This document shows, piece by piece, positions 34,831 through 44,745 of a DNA stretch of 64,000 bases; the stretch's first letter is position 1, and each line of letters opens with the position of its first letter. This DNA comes from Bedellia somnulentella (lineage: Eukaryota; Arthropoda; Insecta; Lepidoptera; Bedelliidae), in NCBI GenBank assembly GCA_963576735.1, contig CAUYWD010000196.1:1-64000 (forward strand), in the 5' to 3' direction. Below the pieces are notes generated by a model, which made no database searches, had not been told where the DNA came from, and saw only the letters and a list, made by a program, of their open reading frames with translations. Both the position numbers and the translations under genes were made by a program.

Positions 34831-35227
34831 ACGTGGGGAAATCCTCATGGATTCCCCGCCGCATGGGGGTTGCGACGGGGATATGTCAGACTCTTACTGA
34901 CTAAAACCCCACGGTGGCCCTTCTCGGTGCATAACTGTGTTAGGGGTCCTTGAAGACTTCACCGGAGGTAATATTCCTCGGACCCCTTGCACCTACGCCA
35001 AATGGCGTGACTCTCTGGAGGGTTTTATTTCACCCCCCTTTAAATTCACCTTCAGCTTGCAGCGGACGCTCAGGGCCACCTGAGCGTCCGCTTCATCTCG
35101 GGCAGGGTTTGGTAGCGCGCAAATAGCCCCCTTTGCGCGCCTCCTGCCCGTGGAGCCCCACTTTCGGCGACGCACGCCATATGGGGGCTCCGTGGTCTAA
35201 AAAGACCCTACCAAAGGCCGCGGTGCA
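34831..35227 (-). other. 3' UTR of copy B
   Basis: It contains a perfect 14-bp stem with a 4-nt loop, AGCGGACGCTCAGG/CCTGAGCGTCCGCT (35061-35092). Nearer the tail are GTCAG/CTGAC (34885-34901) and a bulged stem GGGGAAATCC/GGATTCCCC just before the poly(A). The GTCAG stem is GTCGG/CCGAC in copies A and F, a paired A-U to G-C change. Confidence 0.75.
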
Positions 35228-38200
35228 TCAAGGGTTCCTGGCACCGCGGCGACGACGGCCCCTTCCAGTGGGGTCCGCCAACTCTCTCTCTCGTTCGGCG
35301 GCCTCCTTTGCAAGCATGACTCGTTCGCAAAAGGAGGCCACCGCAGCCCACGCATCGGGTCTCTCCACCATTGCCGCAACAACGGCTGGTAGAGAGAGAT
35401 CCGGGCCGATAGCCGCCCGGAGTGTTGCCCTCTCCAAATCCCACGCTGGGCACTCCACAAGTGTGTGCTTCGCTGTGTCTTCGGGGCAATTTACACAGTG
35501 GTGGCACCGAGCAGCCTGCTCTTTGCCCAGCCGCCACAGGTACTTACCAAAGCATCCATGCCCGGAAAGGACCTGTGTCAGCCGGAAGCTCAGAGCTCCG
35601 TGCTCCCGTTGCAACCACTGCGTAAAGACGGGGAGGATGGCTTCCACCGTCTTGTGCCCCGCACTAGGCTGACCCAGCCTCAGTGCCCAAGCGTCGAGGG
35701 CAGCGGCCTCTTCTTGCTGCTTGTAGGCCGCTGTTTCCCGATCCGTGGGCCAGTGGCCCTGCGTCCGCCGTTGTTCCCGCCAGTGGAAGGTTGAAGCAAG
35801 TACTTTTGCATCCAACTCCCACGGCATTGAACCCGCCATTAGGCAGGCAGCCTCTCGAGACACCGTCCGGTAGCCTCTTGACGCCCTGACAGCCATCAGT
35901 CGCTGCGGCGCGTGAAGTAGCGCCGCGTTTGACCCCTGCAGGGCGTCCGCCCATACTGGGGAGCCGTACATAGCCATGGACCGTACGACCCCCATGTAGA
36001 GCTGCCTGCACGCGTCCCTAGGGCCCCCAAGGTTGGGCAGGAGTCTGCATAGCGCAGCTGCCGCAACCATCAACCGGGGCCCCAAACGCTCGAAGTGAGC
36101 GCGGAACGTCCAACGGCCGTCGAGTAATAGACCGAGGTAATTCAGCGTAGACTCGACGGCAATCCTCACGCCACCCACAACGATGGCGGATTCACCGACC
36201 GGCGGACGATTCCGAGCGCCATGGAACCACATGGCCTCGGACTTATTCAGGGCCACTTCAAGACCCAACAACCTAATCCTACGCACCACGTGCGCCACTC
36301 CCGCAGTTCCGCGTATGGCGGCCTCTCTGTAGGTCTTGCCTCGAGCCGTCACTAGGGTGTCATCTGCGTAACAGGTAAGTTGGACACCCCAGAGGTTGGC
36401 GCCGCGTAAGACCCAGTCGTAACCGATGTTCCACAGGAGTGGGCCCAAGACTGAACCCTGTGGAACACCGCAAGACATTTCGCGGCGACCCCACCCCTCC
36501 CGAACCGGGTATGTGATGAAACGGTCCGAGAGGTACGACTCGAGTATCCTCATTAAGTAGGGAGGCACGTTGTGATATTTAAGTGCCTCCACAATGCAAG
36601 ACCAGGGCATGGTGTTGAAGGCGTTTTTTATATCGAGCGATACCGCCAACACCACCTCGCCCTGGGAGACCGCCTCGTCCGCTATTGAGCGGACCCGCAG
36701 AACCGCATGCACAGTCGAGCGACAGCGCCGGAAACCGAACTGCTGATCCGAAAGATTTGGACCAGCACCCTCCAGGTGCCCGACGATTCGGGCAGAAACC
36801 ACTCTCTCCATCAGTTTGCCCGCCTCGTCGAGCAACACAATTGGTCGAAAAGAGGAGGGTTCTACAGAGTCGGCGGGGCGCCCTTCCTTCCGCAACAAAA
36901 CGAGTTTGCCCGTCTTCCACGGCTCCGGAAAAATACCTTGTTCCAGGCACGTGGTGACTAGGCCCCGAAATCTCTCCTGCAGGAAGGGCTTGAGCGCCAC
37001 TACCCATGCCTGCCCCGGAATCCCATCTAGTCCCGGGGCCGTTTTCTTCCTTTTGAGGCGCTCTATGGCCACCGCCAACTCTGGTTCGGTTACCTCGGGG
37101 ACCATGAGATCGTCCCCCGAGGGCTGTCGCTCTTCAGACATCACGGGGGGCTGAAGCGCCTCCCTGGCCGGGAACAGGGCCGAGACCACGTCCTCCACCA
37201 CGTGGGTCTGGAGGCTTATTGTGAGCGGAGGCGCCCAGGGGCGCAGCTTTTGCCGTGCCACCCTGTACGGGCGCCCCCAGGGGTCATTATCTAAAGCCTC
37301 CTGCACTTCCCTCCTTGAAGCTTCTTTGGCCCTGATTATGGCAATCTTCAGGGCCCTTTTCGCTTCGCGGAATACTTCCACGCGGCGGAATTCTTCGGCC
37401 TCGTCCCGAGGTCTTCTTCTCCTCTGCCTTTTGCACCGGCGGCGCGCCACAATGCTCGCTTGACGAAGTTGAGCGATTTCGGCGGACCACCAGTGCACTT
37501 GGCGTCTCGGAACCATTGGTCCCACGCGGGGCATCGATGCGTCGCATATCTCTGTGAGGGCTTCACGAAACCAGCTCACCTCGGCACTGATGTTATCGGC
37601 AGTATCAGGCGGTGCCGACATCCAGGACTGGACAATAGCCGCTTCCTCCATCAGCTCTTTGTCCAGTTTTTTGAGGGCCCATCTTGGTCCCCCATTTGCC
37701 GAAGGTCCACCTGACACGGTGGCCGGTTGGGACGTGGAGATGTCGAACCGGATGTACCGGTGATCCGAGTATGACTCCACGTCCGTGACTACCCTCCAGC
37801 CCTTGATCAGGGCCCAGAGACCGGGAGTTGCGAAGGTCAAGTCGACAATCGAACTCCCGTTATGCCGAACGCATGTAGGTGTCGAACCTCTGTTGGCCAC
37901 GGACACTCCCGTGGCCGTCGCCCATTCCAGAACCGCCTCACCGAAAGCTTCTGTCGCCGGAGAACCCCATGCCACGGACTTGGCATTGAAGTCTCCAGCG
38001 ACCAATATTTGGCGTGGGCGACGTTGCAGGACTGCTGCTTCCAGCTCCTCAAGAAACTCTTCGAAGACGGAGAGCGGCTCGTTTGGGGAGAAATAGATTG
38101 AGAAGACAACAATCTCTCCCACACGAGCCGCGACGAAACCCCGGCCCCGAGTAACCTCCTCCAACAGCAGTCCCGATGAGCTGCTGACGGTTATAGCCGC

Positions 38201-38359
38201 CACTCCATTTAGGTCCGACACCCAATTTACCCCCGTAGGAACAAAATATGGCTCCGAGACAATCCCTATTTGTATCAACCACTCCGCCATGCTTTGAAAG
38301 AACAGATCTTGAGCAGTGGCGCAGTGGTTGAGATTCACCTGAAGTAACCTCATAGCCAT
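35228..38359 (-). CDS. SART-like ORF2, copy B: AP endonuclease and reverse transcriptase, 1043 aa
   Basis: It has the same domain order as copy A: endonuclease (NLNHCATAQ, SEPYF, GDFNAKS, SDHRYIRF), RT (KKTAPGLDGIPGQAW, LDIKNAFNTMPW, PQGSVLGPLLWN, YADD near 660) and a C-terminal CCHC (CHHCVNCPEDTAKHTLVEC). The start is placed at the ATG (38359-38357) that shares its A with the ORF1 stop TGA; an in-frame TTG just upstream is not a credible start. The segment between endonuclease and RT (VPRRQVHWW to ARQKLRPW) is of the B/D type, clearly different from A, C and E. The frame is intact. Confidence 0.92.
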   Translation of the reverse strand: MAMRLLQVNLNHCATAQDLFFQSMAEWLIQIGIVSEPYFVPTGVNWVSDLNGVAAITVSSSSGLLLEEVTRGRGFVAARVGEIVVFSIYFSPNEPLSVFEEFLEELEAAVLQRRPRQILVAGDFNAKSVAWGSPATEAFGEAVLEWATATGVSVANRGSTPTCVRHNGSSIVDLTFATPGLWALIKGWRVVTDVESYSDHRYIRFDISTSQPATVSGGPSANGGPRWALKKLDKELMEEAAIVQSWMSAPPDTADNISAEVSWFREALTEICDASMPRVGPMVPRRQVHWWSAEIAQLRQASIVARRRCKRQRRRRPRDEAEEFRRVEVFREAKRALKIAIIRAKEASRREVQEALDNDPWGRPYRVARQKLRPWAPPLTISLQTHVVEDVVSALFPAREALQPPVMSEERQPSGDDLMVPEVTEPELAVAIERLKRKKTAPGLDGIPGQAWVVALKPFLQERFRGLVTTCLEQGIFPEPWKTGKLVLLRKEGRPADSVEPSSFRPIVLLDEAGKLMERVVSARIVGHLEGAGPNLSDQQFGFRRCRSTVHAVLRVRSIADEAVSQGEVVLAVSLDIKNAFNTMPWSCIVEALKYHNVPPYLMRILESYLSDRFITYPVREGWGRREMSCGVPQGSVLGPLLWNIGYDWVLRGANLWGVQLTCYADDTLVTARGKTYREAAIRGTAGVAHVVRRIRLLGLEVALNKSEAMWFHGARNRPPVGESAIVVGGVRIAVESTLNYLGLLLDGRWTFRAHFERLGPRLMVAAAALCRLLPNLGGPRDACRQLYMGVVRSMAMYGSPVWADALQGSNAALLHAPQRLMAVRASRGYRTVSREAACLMAGSMPWELDAKVLASTFHWREQRRTQGHWPTDRETAAYKQQEEAAALDAWALRLGQPSAGHKTVEAILPVFTQWLQREHGALSFRLTQVLSGHGCFGKYLWRLGKEQAARCHHCVNCPEDTAKHTLVECPAWDLERATLRAAIGPDLSLPAVVAAMVERPDAWAAVASFCERVMLAKEAAERERELADPTGRGRRRRGARNP

Positions 38360-38361
38360 CA
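38357..38361 (-). promoter_or_regulatory. ORF1/ORF2 stop-start overlap TGATG, copy B
   Basis: The ORF1 stop TGA (38361-38359) shares its final A with the ORF2 ATG (38359-38357). The one-base overlap is kept although the stop codon differs from the TAA of copies A, C and D, which supports selection for the overlap itself. Confidence 0.75.
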
Positions 38362-40617
38362 ATCAGCGACGGCTACGGGTTCCCCTACTTCCATTCGCTC
38401 CACAATGACAATAGGTTGCCGTATGGACGCAGTTTGGTGAGCTTTTTTTGGTTCTTTCGCACTCTGCTTTGCTTTTTGACTGCCTTTTTTAGTGGCAAGG
38501 CAGGATTTAGCTCCTATTCTGTGGTCAGCTGATCTGGCGCTGTCCTTACAAACCGGACACGATGGCTGGTTCCGACATGTGTTGGCTTTATGCCCCTGTT
38601 GGCCGCAGCGGAAACATGTGTTGCTACGGTCGGTGTCAGATGAGCAGTTCACCCCAACATGTCCAACCAGGAGGCATTTGTAACATCGGAGTTCCCGCTG
38701 GGGAAGAAGATGAACTCGTGCCTGAGACCACCCTACCAAAATTGAATTAGATTTGGTCAACTTTTTGGCCGCCTCTACAGGACACCGAACCCAAACAGAA
38801 CCTAGAGCTCGCGGAGCCTCTACAATGTTTCCGACAGAGACATCAGTTACTGAGCACCCTCCGTCTCTGCCTACTGCATCCGCTACTTCCTTAGGAGTGA
38901 CGGAGTCATCCAGTCCCGTTATGCGCAATTCAGCACATTTCATGGGCCGAGAGATCCGAGCAATGTTCTCTGGGAATATATCGCGAAGCTTTTTGGCTAG
39001 CGCATCCGCTTTATCCGTTTGAGAAGCTGGTAGTTCTATTTTTCTAGCACCAGTGACTCCAGTTCTCATTCTCACCCCTTCAATTCCGAGGCTTGGCAAA
39101 TTGAGCTTATCTCTGGCCTCAGTCATCACCATTTTGTACGTGACACCTTTTTCCTTAGCACTCTGCTCCAGCGTGATTACGACCGCTGCCGTGCGAGGGG
39201 TGCGCAACTTTTTCACCGCTATCGTCTTGCCTTTTGGTTGAGGTGCTGTTTCAGTGGTCTTAACGCTCTTCGACTTTTTGCCACGGCGTACGACTGTGGC
39301 CCATGACTCCTCTTGAGTTCCAGCGGAAGTGCTGGCCGTCGGTTGCGAACTAGAACCTGTTTGCTTAACACTTTTCGGTTTAGGTTGGGAGGAAGATACT
39401 GGAATAGTTTGGTTGGTGACAGCAACCCCACTGATATTCCCCTTTCCTTTGCCTTTACCCTTTCCTTTCGTAACCTCCACTGTAGGAGCAGCCATTCCTG
39501 CTAATGTAGGTTTAGCTGCAGTTTTTTGCATATTGGCAGCCCTTCTGTCTGCTGCCAGCGGCGGGCGAATATTTCTCTTCGGCAAAAGACGCTCCTCCAA
39601 TGCCTCAAGCCGGGCGTTCATCATGGTACCTACCTGTACCATGACGGAACGAATGAAATCCTCACTTCCCATTGACTCGGGGTTTGGACGTGTGCCTCTT
39701 ATTTCGTCTCTGAGGGCTACCAATTCTGAGCGCAAAGAAGCTTGATCCTGCTCGTGATATTTCTTCATAGTTTGGAGCTCTTCTCTCAATTTTGCATTGT
39801 CCGCCTGTAGCTTCTTTACCTCTTCTGAAGACGTTCGCTCTAAGAGAGCTTCTGAGACATTACTTATTGAGGTGGCAGCATCTTGAAGAGTCCTTACAAA
39901 GGTACCCTTAAGGTTTCTGGACCTTTTTGCCACATCAAGTATCTTCGCTACTTCGTCATTTACAATTTTTGCTAGGTCAGCAGCATTTTTTTCCCCAGCT
40001 GGTGTGGGGTCTACTACTACTTTTGGCCTAGCAATTTCTCTCCGTGACTTGTATTTCTCTATTTTATCGGAAATACTTTCCTCTTCCTTTTGCTGCTGAA
40101 GCAGGAATTCCTCACGCTTTGCAGCTGCTAGCTCAGCTCTAGCTCGTCCAACTCCAATATATTTCCCCGTTGTAGGTGGTCGCCCTCTTCCTCGTTTTGA
40201 AAGAGTATTACCACTCACAGCGTCTCTGCTTGTGTCGGAGTCCGATGGGCAAGAACCCTCACCGTCCCATGTCCGCTTTCTGCTTTCCGAGTTACACCGT
40301 GTACTTGGTCCTGTCGTCGGCATGTTGTAGTCTTCATCAGACTCAACACCACCCAAGTCAGTTCCAGAAGCCTGGTCAACATCCTCAATGCTTCCCATAT
40401 AGGGAAAGTCCAAGTTATTCGCAATCTCGGTGTCCATTATAGTGAAGCTGTGGTCGTTATTGTGACGCAGACCCTTAGATGAAGAGCCTGCGAGGCAGTT
40501 TTTGCCCCCCCCAGAGTACGTGGGGCTGCCTTCCGCCGAAACGGAAGGGTGGGATTCCCCCTTTCGGGGACCCACCTGGGTATACTTTTTAAAACTTGCC
40601 GAATCCATATTTTCCAT
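38359..40617 (-). CDS. SART-like ORF1 (Gag), copy B, 752 aa
   Basis: This Gag has the same order of parts as copy A: module-coded TQVGPRKGESHP, an acidic Ser/Asp-rich region, the AT-hook-like KRGRGRPP, a Lys/Glu-rich helix, a coiled coil (EEVKKLQADNAKLREELQ), MVQVGTMMNARLEALEERLLP, a basic linker with repeated GKGK, a folded central part and three zinc knuckles (CYKCLLVGHVGVNC, CFRCGQQGHKANTC, then CX2C with H and C). It starts with MENMDS, the first ATG before the conserved TQVG. The frame is open. The N-terminal half has diverged strongly from the other copies while zinc knuckles and AT-hook are kept. Confidence 0.9.
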   Translation of the reverse strand: MENMDSASFKKYTQVGPRKGESHPSVSAEGSPTYSGGGKNCLAGSSSKGLRHNNDHSFTIMDTEIANNLDFPYMGSIEDVDQASGTDLGGVESDEDYNMPTTGPSTRCNSESRKRTWDGEGSCPSDSDTSRDAVSGNTLSKRGRGRPPTTGKYIGVGRARAELAAAKREEFLLQQQKEEESISDKIEKYKSRREIARPKVVVDPTPAGEKNAADLAKIVNDEVAKILDVAKRSRNLKGTFVRTLQDAATSISNVSEALLERTSSEEVKKLQADNAKLREELQTMKKYHEQDQASLRSELVALRDEIRGTRPNPESMGSEDFIRSVMVQVGTMMNARLEALEERLLPKRNIRPPLAADRRAANMQKTAAKPTLAGMAAPTVEVTKGKGKGKGKGNISGVAVTNQTIPVSSSQPKPKSVKQTGSSSQPTASTSAGTQEESWATVVRRGKKSKSVKTTETAPQPKGKTIAVKKLRTPRTAAVVITLEQSAKEKGVTYKMVMTEARDKLNLPSLGIEGVRMRTGVTGARKIELPASQTDKADALAKKLRDIFPENIARISRPMKCAELRITGLDDSVTPKEVADAVGRDGGCSVTDVSVGNIVEAPRALGSVWVRCPVEAAKKLTKSNSILVGWSQARVHLLPQRELRCYKCLLVGHVGVNCSSDTDRSNTCFRCGQQGHKANTCRNQPSCPVCKDSARSADHRIGAKSCLATKKGSQKAKQSAKEPKKAHQTASIRQPIVIVERMEVGEPVAVAD
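39622..39643 (-). other. 8-bp hairpin inside ORF1, copy B
   Basis: CATGGTAC and GTACCATG pair across a 6-base loop. Relative to A, C and E one base pair has changed on both sides of the stem, with the protein sequence MVQVGTM unchanged. Confidence 0.55.
40504..40581 (-). ncRNA. Structured RNA module in the start of ORF1, copy B
   Basis: It has the same fold as in copy A. The second hairpin here is CUUCCG/CGGAAG around a different 6-base loop, showing that the loop is free to change while the stem is kept. The outer stem and the GNRA-capped helix are unchanged. Confidence 0.65.
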
Positions 40618-41121
40618 GTAAATTCCCCTACCCCCCCTGCGCTAGGCACTGGACTCCCTCCAGACATTCATCCCCTCGGCACGCTGACCTTGGGATTGGG
40701 GTAATTTTTTATAGAGGTTTTCTTCCTCGCAGCCCAGACCTCAGTGGCCTGAGCCCCCGTTCCCACCGAAGTAGGCTTACGGGTTGGCCGGCAGTATCAT
40801 GAAGACACTGCCGCCCCTCCATCACCAGCCGCCCAATATGGACAGTCGCTGGGACCGAATCCACGACAAGACAGAACCTGGCCGACCGATGCGACACAGA
40901 CGCCAGGTTCTAACACCCGCCCCAGCCGCCCAATGTGGACAAACGCTGGGGCTAAGCCGTGCACATCGGAATGTGCCACGACTTCCCGTCCGCTTACTGC
41001 TCGCTCTGGAAGCAGAGGAGAGAAGCGGACTCTCGGCTCTCGGTACATTAGCTTCACCCCGGACTGGATTGCCCGAGGCTACTGAGCCCCCACGCCACGA
41101 CAAGGCTGTACCGTGTGGGGG
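40618..41121 (-). other. 5' UTR of copy B
   Basis: This leader starts with the ribozyme-like fold and contains the long form of the middle segment (the CGCCCCAGCCGCCC region). The GGCAGT/ACTGCC hairpin is present. No convincing coding sequence was found. Confidence 0.65.
41041..41121 (-). ncRNA. HDV-like self-cleaving ribozyme fold, 5' end of copy B
   Basis: P1, P2, P3 and the loops are the same as in copy A. P4 reads CCUCGGGC/GUCCGGGG, so one C-G pair of A is a U-G pair here. J4/2 ends in CUAA. The length is again exactly 81 nt from the element boundary. Confidence 0.8.
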
Positions 41122-41200
41122 AACCTAACCTAACCTAACCTAACCTAACCTAACCTAACCTAACCTAACCTAACCTAACCTAACCTAACCTAACCTAACC
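41122..41200 (-). repeat. Telomeric spacer between copies B and C
   Basis: About 15-16 uniform CCTAA units separate the 5' end of B from the poly(A) of C. Confidence 0.97.
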
Positions 41201-41220
41201 TTTTTTTTTTTTTTTTTTTT

Positions 41221-41611
41221 ACGTGGGGAAATCCTCATGGATTCCCCGCCGCATGAGGGTGCGACGGGGATATGTCAGACTCTTACTGACTAAAACCCCA
41301 CGGTGGTCCTTCCAGGTGCAAATTTGTGGAGCCCACGAGTCGTCTGGCCTTAGGCAATTCATCGCCGCGGACTCCACACACCTAACGCCGCTAGGCGTTC
41401 CTTCTAAGGGGGGGGGACAGAACCCCCTGTTTCCACCTATTCTAGTAACGGACGCTCAGAACCACTTAAGCGTCCGTCCTTCTCGGGCAGGGTTTGGTAG
41501 CGCGCAGATAACCCCACTCTGCACGCCTCCTGCCCGTGGAGCCCCACTTTCGGCGATGAACGCTATGGGGGCTCCATGGTCTTAAAAGACCCTACCAATG
41601 GTCGCGGTGCG
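41221..41611 (-). other. 3' UTR of copy C
   Basis: It belongs to the B/C/D/E subtype. The long stem is present as ACGGACGCT/AGCGTCCGT with one inner mismatch, and the GTCAG/CTGAC stem lies near the tail. Confidence 0.7.
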
Positions 41612-44600
41612 TCAGTTATTCCTTGCACCGCGGCGACGACGGCCCCTTCCGGTGGGGTCCGCCAACTCCCTCTCCCTTTCGGCGGCCTCCTTTGCAAGCA
41701 TGACGTGTTCGCAAAAGGAGGCCACCGCCGCCCACGCTTCGGGGCTTCCCAGCATGGCCGCAACTACGGCCGTCAGGGATAGATCCGGGCCAATGCTTGC
41801 CCGGAGTGCTGCCCTCTCCCCAGCCCAAGCTGGGCACTCTTCGAGAGTGTGTTTCGCCGAATCTTCGGGGCAATTCAGACAGTGGTGGCAACGAGCAGCC
41901 TGCTCTTTGCCCAGCCGCCACAGGTACTTACCGAAGCAACCATGCCCGGAAAGGACCTGTGTCAGCCGGAAGCTCAGAGATCCATGCTCTCGCTGCAACC
42001 ACTGCGTGAGGACGGGGAGAATGGCCTCCACCGTCTTGTGCCCCGCGCTCGGCTGTCCCAGCCTGAGCGCCCATGCCTCAAGGGCAGCAGCCTCGACCTC
42101 CTGCTTGTAGGCAGCAGTCTCCCGTTGCGTGGGCCAGTGGCCCTGCGTCCGCCGATCTTCACGCCAATGAAAAGTGGACGCGAGGACTTTCGCGTCCAAA
42201 TCCCATGGCATGGAACCCGCCATTAGGCAGGCAGCCTCTCGGGATACCGTACGGTATCCCCTTGACGCCCTGATGGACATAAGGCGCTGCGGCGCATGAA
42301 GTAGCGCCGCATTAGCCCCGTTCAGGGCGTCCGCCCAAACTGGGGAGCCGTACATTGCCATTGATCGTACGACCCCCATATAGAGCTGCCTGCTTGCGTT
42401 CCTGGGGCCCCCAAGGTTCGGCATGAGTCTGCAAAGGGCAGCAGCCGCAACCATTAACCGGGGCCCCAAACGCTCGAAGTGAGCGCGGAACGTCCAACGG
42501 CCGTCGAGCACTAATCCCAGGTATTTCAAAGTCGACTCGACGGCAATCCTCACGCCACCCACGACGATGGCGGATTCTCCCACTGGCGGACGATTCCGAG
42601 GCCCATGAAACCACATGGCCTCGGACTTATTCAGGGCCACTTCAAGGCCCAGAAGCCTTATACGGCGCACAACGTGCGCCACTCCCGCTGTTGCGCGGAT
42701 GGCGGCCTCCCTGTATGTTTTCCCTCGAGCCGTCACTAGGGTGTCGTCTGCATAGCAGGTGAGTTGGACACCCCAGAGGTTGGCGCCGCGCAGGACCCAA
42801 TCGTAGCCGATGTTCCACAGGAGCGGACCTAAGACTGACCCCTGTGGCATACCGCATGACATAGCGCGGCTTTCCCACCCCTCCCGAACCGGGTAAGTAA
42901 TAGAACGGTCCGAGAGGTACGACTCGAGGACCCTCAATATGTATGGAGGCACTACGTGATACTTGAGTGCCTCTCTTATACAGGGCCAGGGCATGGTGTT
43001 AAAGGCGTTGGCGATGTCAAGTGACACCGCCAAAACCACCTCGCCCTGTGCGACCGCCTCATCTGCTATTGCGCGAACGCGCAACACAGCATGCACCGTT
43101 GAACGGCAACGACGAAATCCGAACTGCTGGTCCGATATGTTTGGACCCACACCATCAAGGTGCTCGACGATTCGGGCAGAAATCACCCTCTCTAAAAGTT
43201 TGCCCGCCTCGTCGAGCAGCACGATGGGCCGAAACGAGGATGGCTCGACGGAGTCAGCGGGGCGCCCTTCCTTTCGGAGAAGGACGAGTTTACCCACCTT
43301 CCAAGGCTCTGGGAATACCCCTTGTGCCAGGCACAGGGAAAGCAGGCCCCGAAACTTCTCCTCCAGGAAAGGTTCCAGTGCGACCACCCAGGCCCGCCCC
43401 GGGATGCCGTCTAGTCCCGGGGCTGTCTTCTTCGACTTGAGTCGCTTTATTGCCACCGCCAACTCCGGTTCAGTTACTTCTGGGACCAGCAGTTCCTCCT
43501 CCTCGGGCTGCCGCTCTGCAGCCATCACTGGCGGCATATGAGCTGCCCTCGCCGGAAACAAGGCAGAGACCACGTTTTCCACTACATGCGGCTGGAGACT
43601 CGTTGTCAGAGGGGGCGCCCAAGGGCGAAGCTGCTGCCTCACTATTTTATACGGCCTGCCCCATGGGTCGTTGTTCAGAGTCTCCAGCGATTCCACCTTG
43701 GAGGCGAGTTTGGCCCTGAGAATGGCGATCTTCAGGGCTTTTTTCGCCTCACGGTACGCTTCAACAATGGTTTGTTCCTCAGCCTCGTCCCGGCGTCTTC
43801 TCCTCCTATAACGTTGGCAGCGGCGGCCCGCCGCCAAGCTAGCTCGGCGGAGCTGAGCAACCTCTACGGACCACCAATGAACTTGTTTTCTCGGAGCCAT
43901 TGGTCCCACCCGGGGCATAGACGCGTCACAAATCTCTGTGAGGGCCCCACTAAACCAGGCCACCTCAGCCATGATGTCATTGGCAAAGTCAGGCGGCGCA
44001 GACCAGGACTGGACAATGGCGGCTTCGGCCATTAGATCCTTATCCAGCCTGCTGAGAGCCCATCTTGGGCCCCCATTTGCCGAGGAGCCGCCCGATGAGG
44101 TGGCTTGTCGGGACGTGGAGATCTCGAACCGGATATACCGATGGTCCGAGTACGACTCCACGTCCGTGATGGCCCTCCAGCCCTTGATCAGGGCCCAGAG
44201 ACCGGGAGTTGCGAAAGTCAGGTCAACAATCGAACTCCCGTTGTGCCGAACGCATGTGGGTGTCGAACCCCTATTTGCAACGGCCACACCTGCGGCCGTC
44301 GCCCACTCTAACACGACCTCGCCAAAGCGATCAGTGGCCGGAGATCCCCAAGCCACAGACTTGGCATTGAAATCTCCGGCGACCAGAACCTGGCGAGGAT
44401 GGCGTTGCAGGACTGCTGCTTCTACATCTTGCATGAAAACTTCGAAGTTGGCAAGGGTATCATTCGGGGAAAAGTATAAGGAAAATACGACTATTTCCCC
44501 GACTCGTGCTGAGACGAAACCCCTGCCTCTAACTATCTCTTCCAGCAGCAGTCCTGATGATCGGCTGACGGTTATCGCCGCCACTCCATTTAGGTCCGAC

Positions 44601-44740
44601 ACCCAGTTTACCCCTGTAGGGACAAAGTATGGCTCCGAGACTACTCCCACTTGTATCAACCACTCCGCCATGCTCTGGAAAAACAGATCTTGAGCAGTGG
44701 CGCAGTGGTTGAGGTTTACTTGAAGGAACCTTATGGCCAT
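41612..44740 (-). CDS. SART-like ORF2, copy C: AP endonuclease and reverse transcriptase, 1042 aa
   Basis: This is an intact ORF2 with endonuclease, RT (YADD) and C-terminal CCHC (CHHCLNCPEDSAKHTLEEC). The region between endonuclease and RT (RRRRRRDEAEEQTIVEAYREAKKALKIAILRAKLASKVESLETLNNDPWGRPYK) is of the A/C/E type and closest to copy E. One change at the PQGSVLG motif (CGMPQGSVLG for CGVPQGSVLG) is conservative. The start is the ATG of the TAATAATG site. Confidence 0.92.
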   Translation of the reverse strand: MAIRFLQVNLNHCATAQDLFFQSMAEWLIQVGVVSEPYFVPTGVNWVSDLNGVAAITVSRSSGLLLEEIVRGRGFVSARVGEIVVFSLYFSPNDTLANFEVFMQDVEAAVLQRHPRQVLVAGDFNAKSVAWGSPATDRFGEVVLEWATAAGVAVANRGSTPTCVRHNGSSIVDLTFATPGLWALIKGWRAITDVESYSDHRYIRFEISTSRQATSSGGSSANGGPRWALSRLDKDLMAEAAIVQSWSAPPDFANDIMAEVAWFSGALTEICDASMPRVGPMAPRKQVHWWSVEVAQLRRASLAAGRRCQRYRRRRRRDEAEEQTIVEAYREAKKALKIAILRAKLASKVESLETLNNDPWGRPYKIVRQQLRPWAPPLTTSLQPHVVENVVSALFPARAAHMPPVMAAERQPEEEELLVPEVTEPELAVAIKRLKSKKTAPGLDGIPGRAWVVALEPFLEEKFRGLLSLCLAQGVFPEPWKVGKLVLLRKEGRPADSVEPSSFRPIVLLDEAGKLLERVISARIVEHLDGVGPNISDQQFGFRRCRSTVHAVLRVRAIADEAVAQGEVVLAVSLDIANAFNTMPWPCIREALKYHVVPPYILRVLESYLSDRSITYPVREGWESRAMSCGMPQGSVLGPLLWNIGYDWVLRGANLWGVQLTCYADDTLVTARGKTYREAAIRATAGVAHVVRRIRLLGLEVALNKSEAMWFHGPRNRPPVGESAIVVGGVRIAVESTLKYLGLVLDGRWTFRAHFERLGPRLMVAAAALCRLMPNLGGPRNASRQLYMGVVRSMAMYGSPVWADALNGANAALLHAPQRLMSIRASRGYRTVSREAACLMAGSMPWDLDAKVLASTFHWREDRRTQGHWPTQRETAAYKQEVEAAALEAWALRLGQPSAGHKTVEAILPVLTQWLQREHGSLSFRLTQVLSGHGCFGKYLWRLGKEQAARCHHCLNCPEDSAKHTLEECPAWAGERAALRASIGPDLSLTAVVAAMLGSPEAWAAVASFCEHVMLAKEAAERERELADPTGRGRRRRGARNN

Positions 44741-44745
44741 TATTA
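44738..44745 (-). promoter_or_regulatory. ORF1/ORF2 stop-start site TAATAATG, copy C
   Basis: The ORF1 stop TAA (44745-44743) is followed by a second in-frame TAA whose last base starts the ORF2 ATG, identical to copy A. Confidence 0.75.

Larger units (their letters stand above)
34813..41121 (-). mobile_element. SART-like telomeric LINE, copy B (full length)
   Basis: Copy B is complete and bounded by CCTAA on both sides. The poly(A) is 18 (34813-34830). It has a ribozyme-like 5' end at 41041-41121 and both ORFs open. Its Gag and the first half of ORF2 are closest to copy D, while the second half of ORF2 is nearly the same in all copies. Its stop-start site is TGATG rather than the TAATG of the others. 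Confidence 0.9.
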
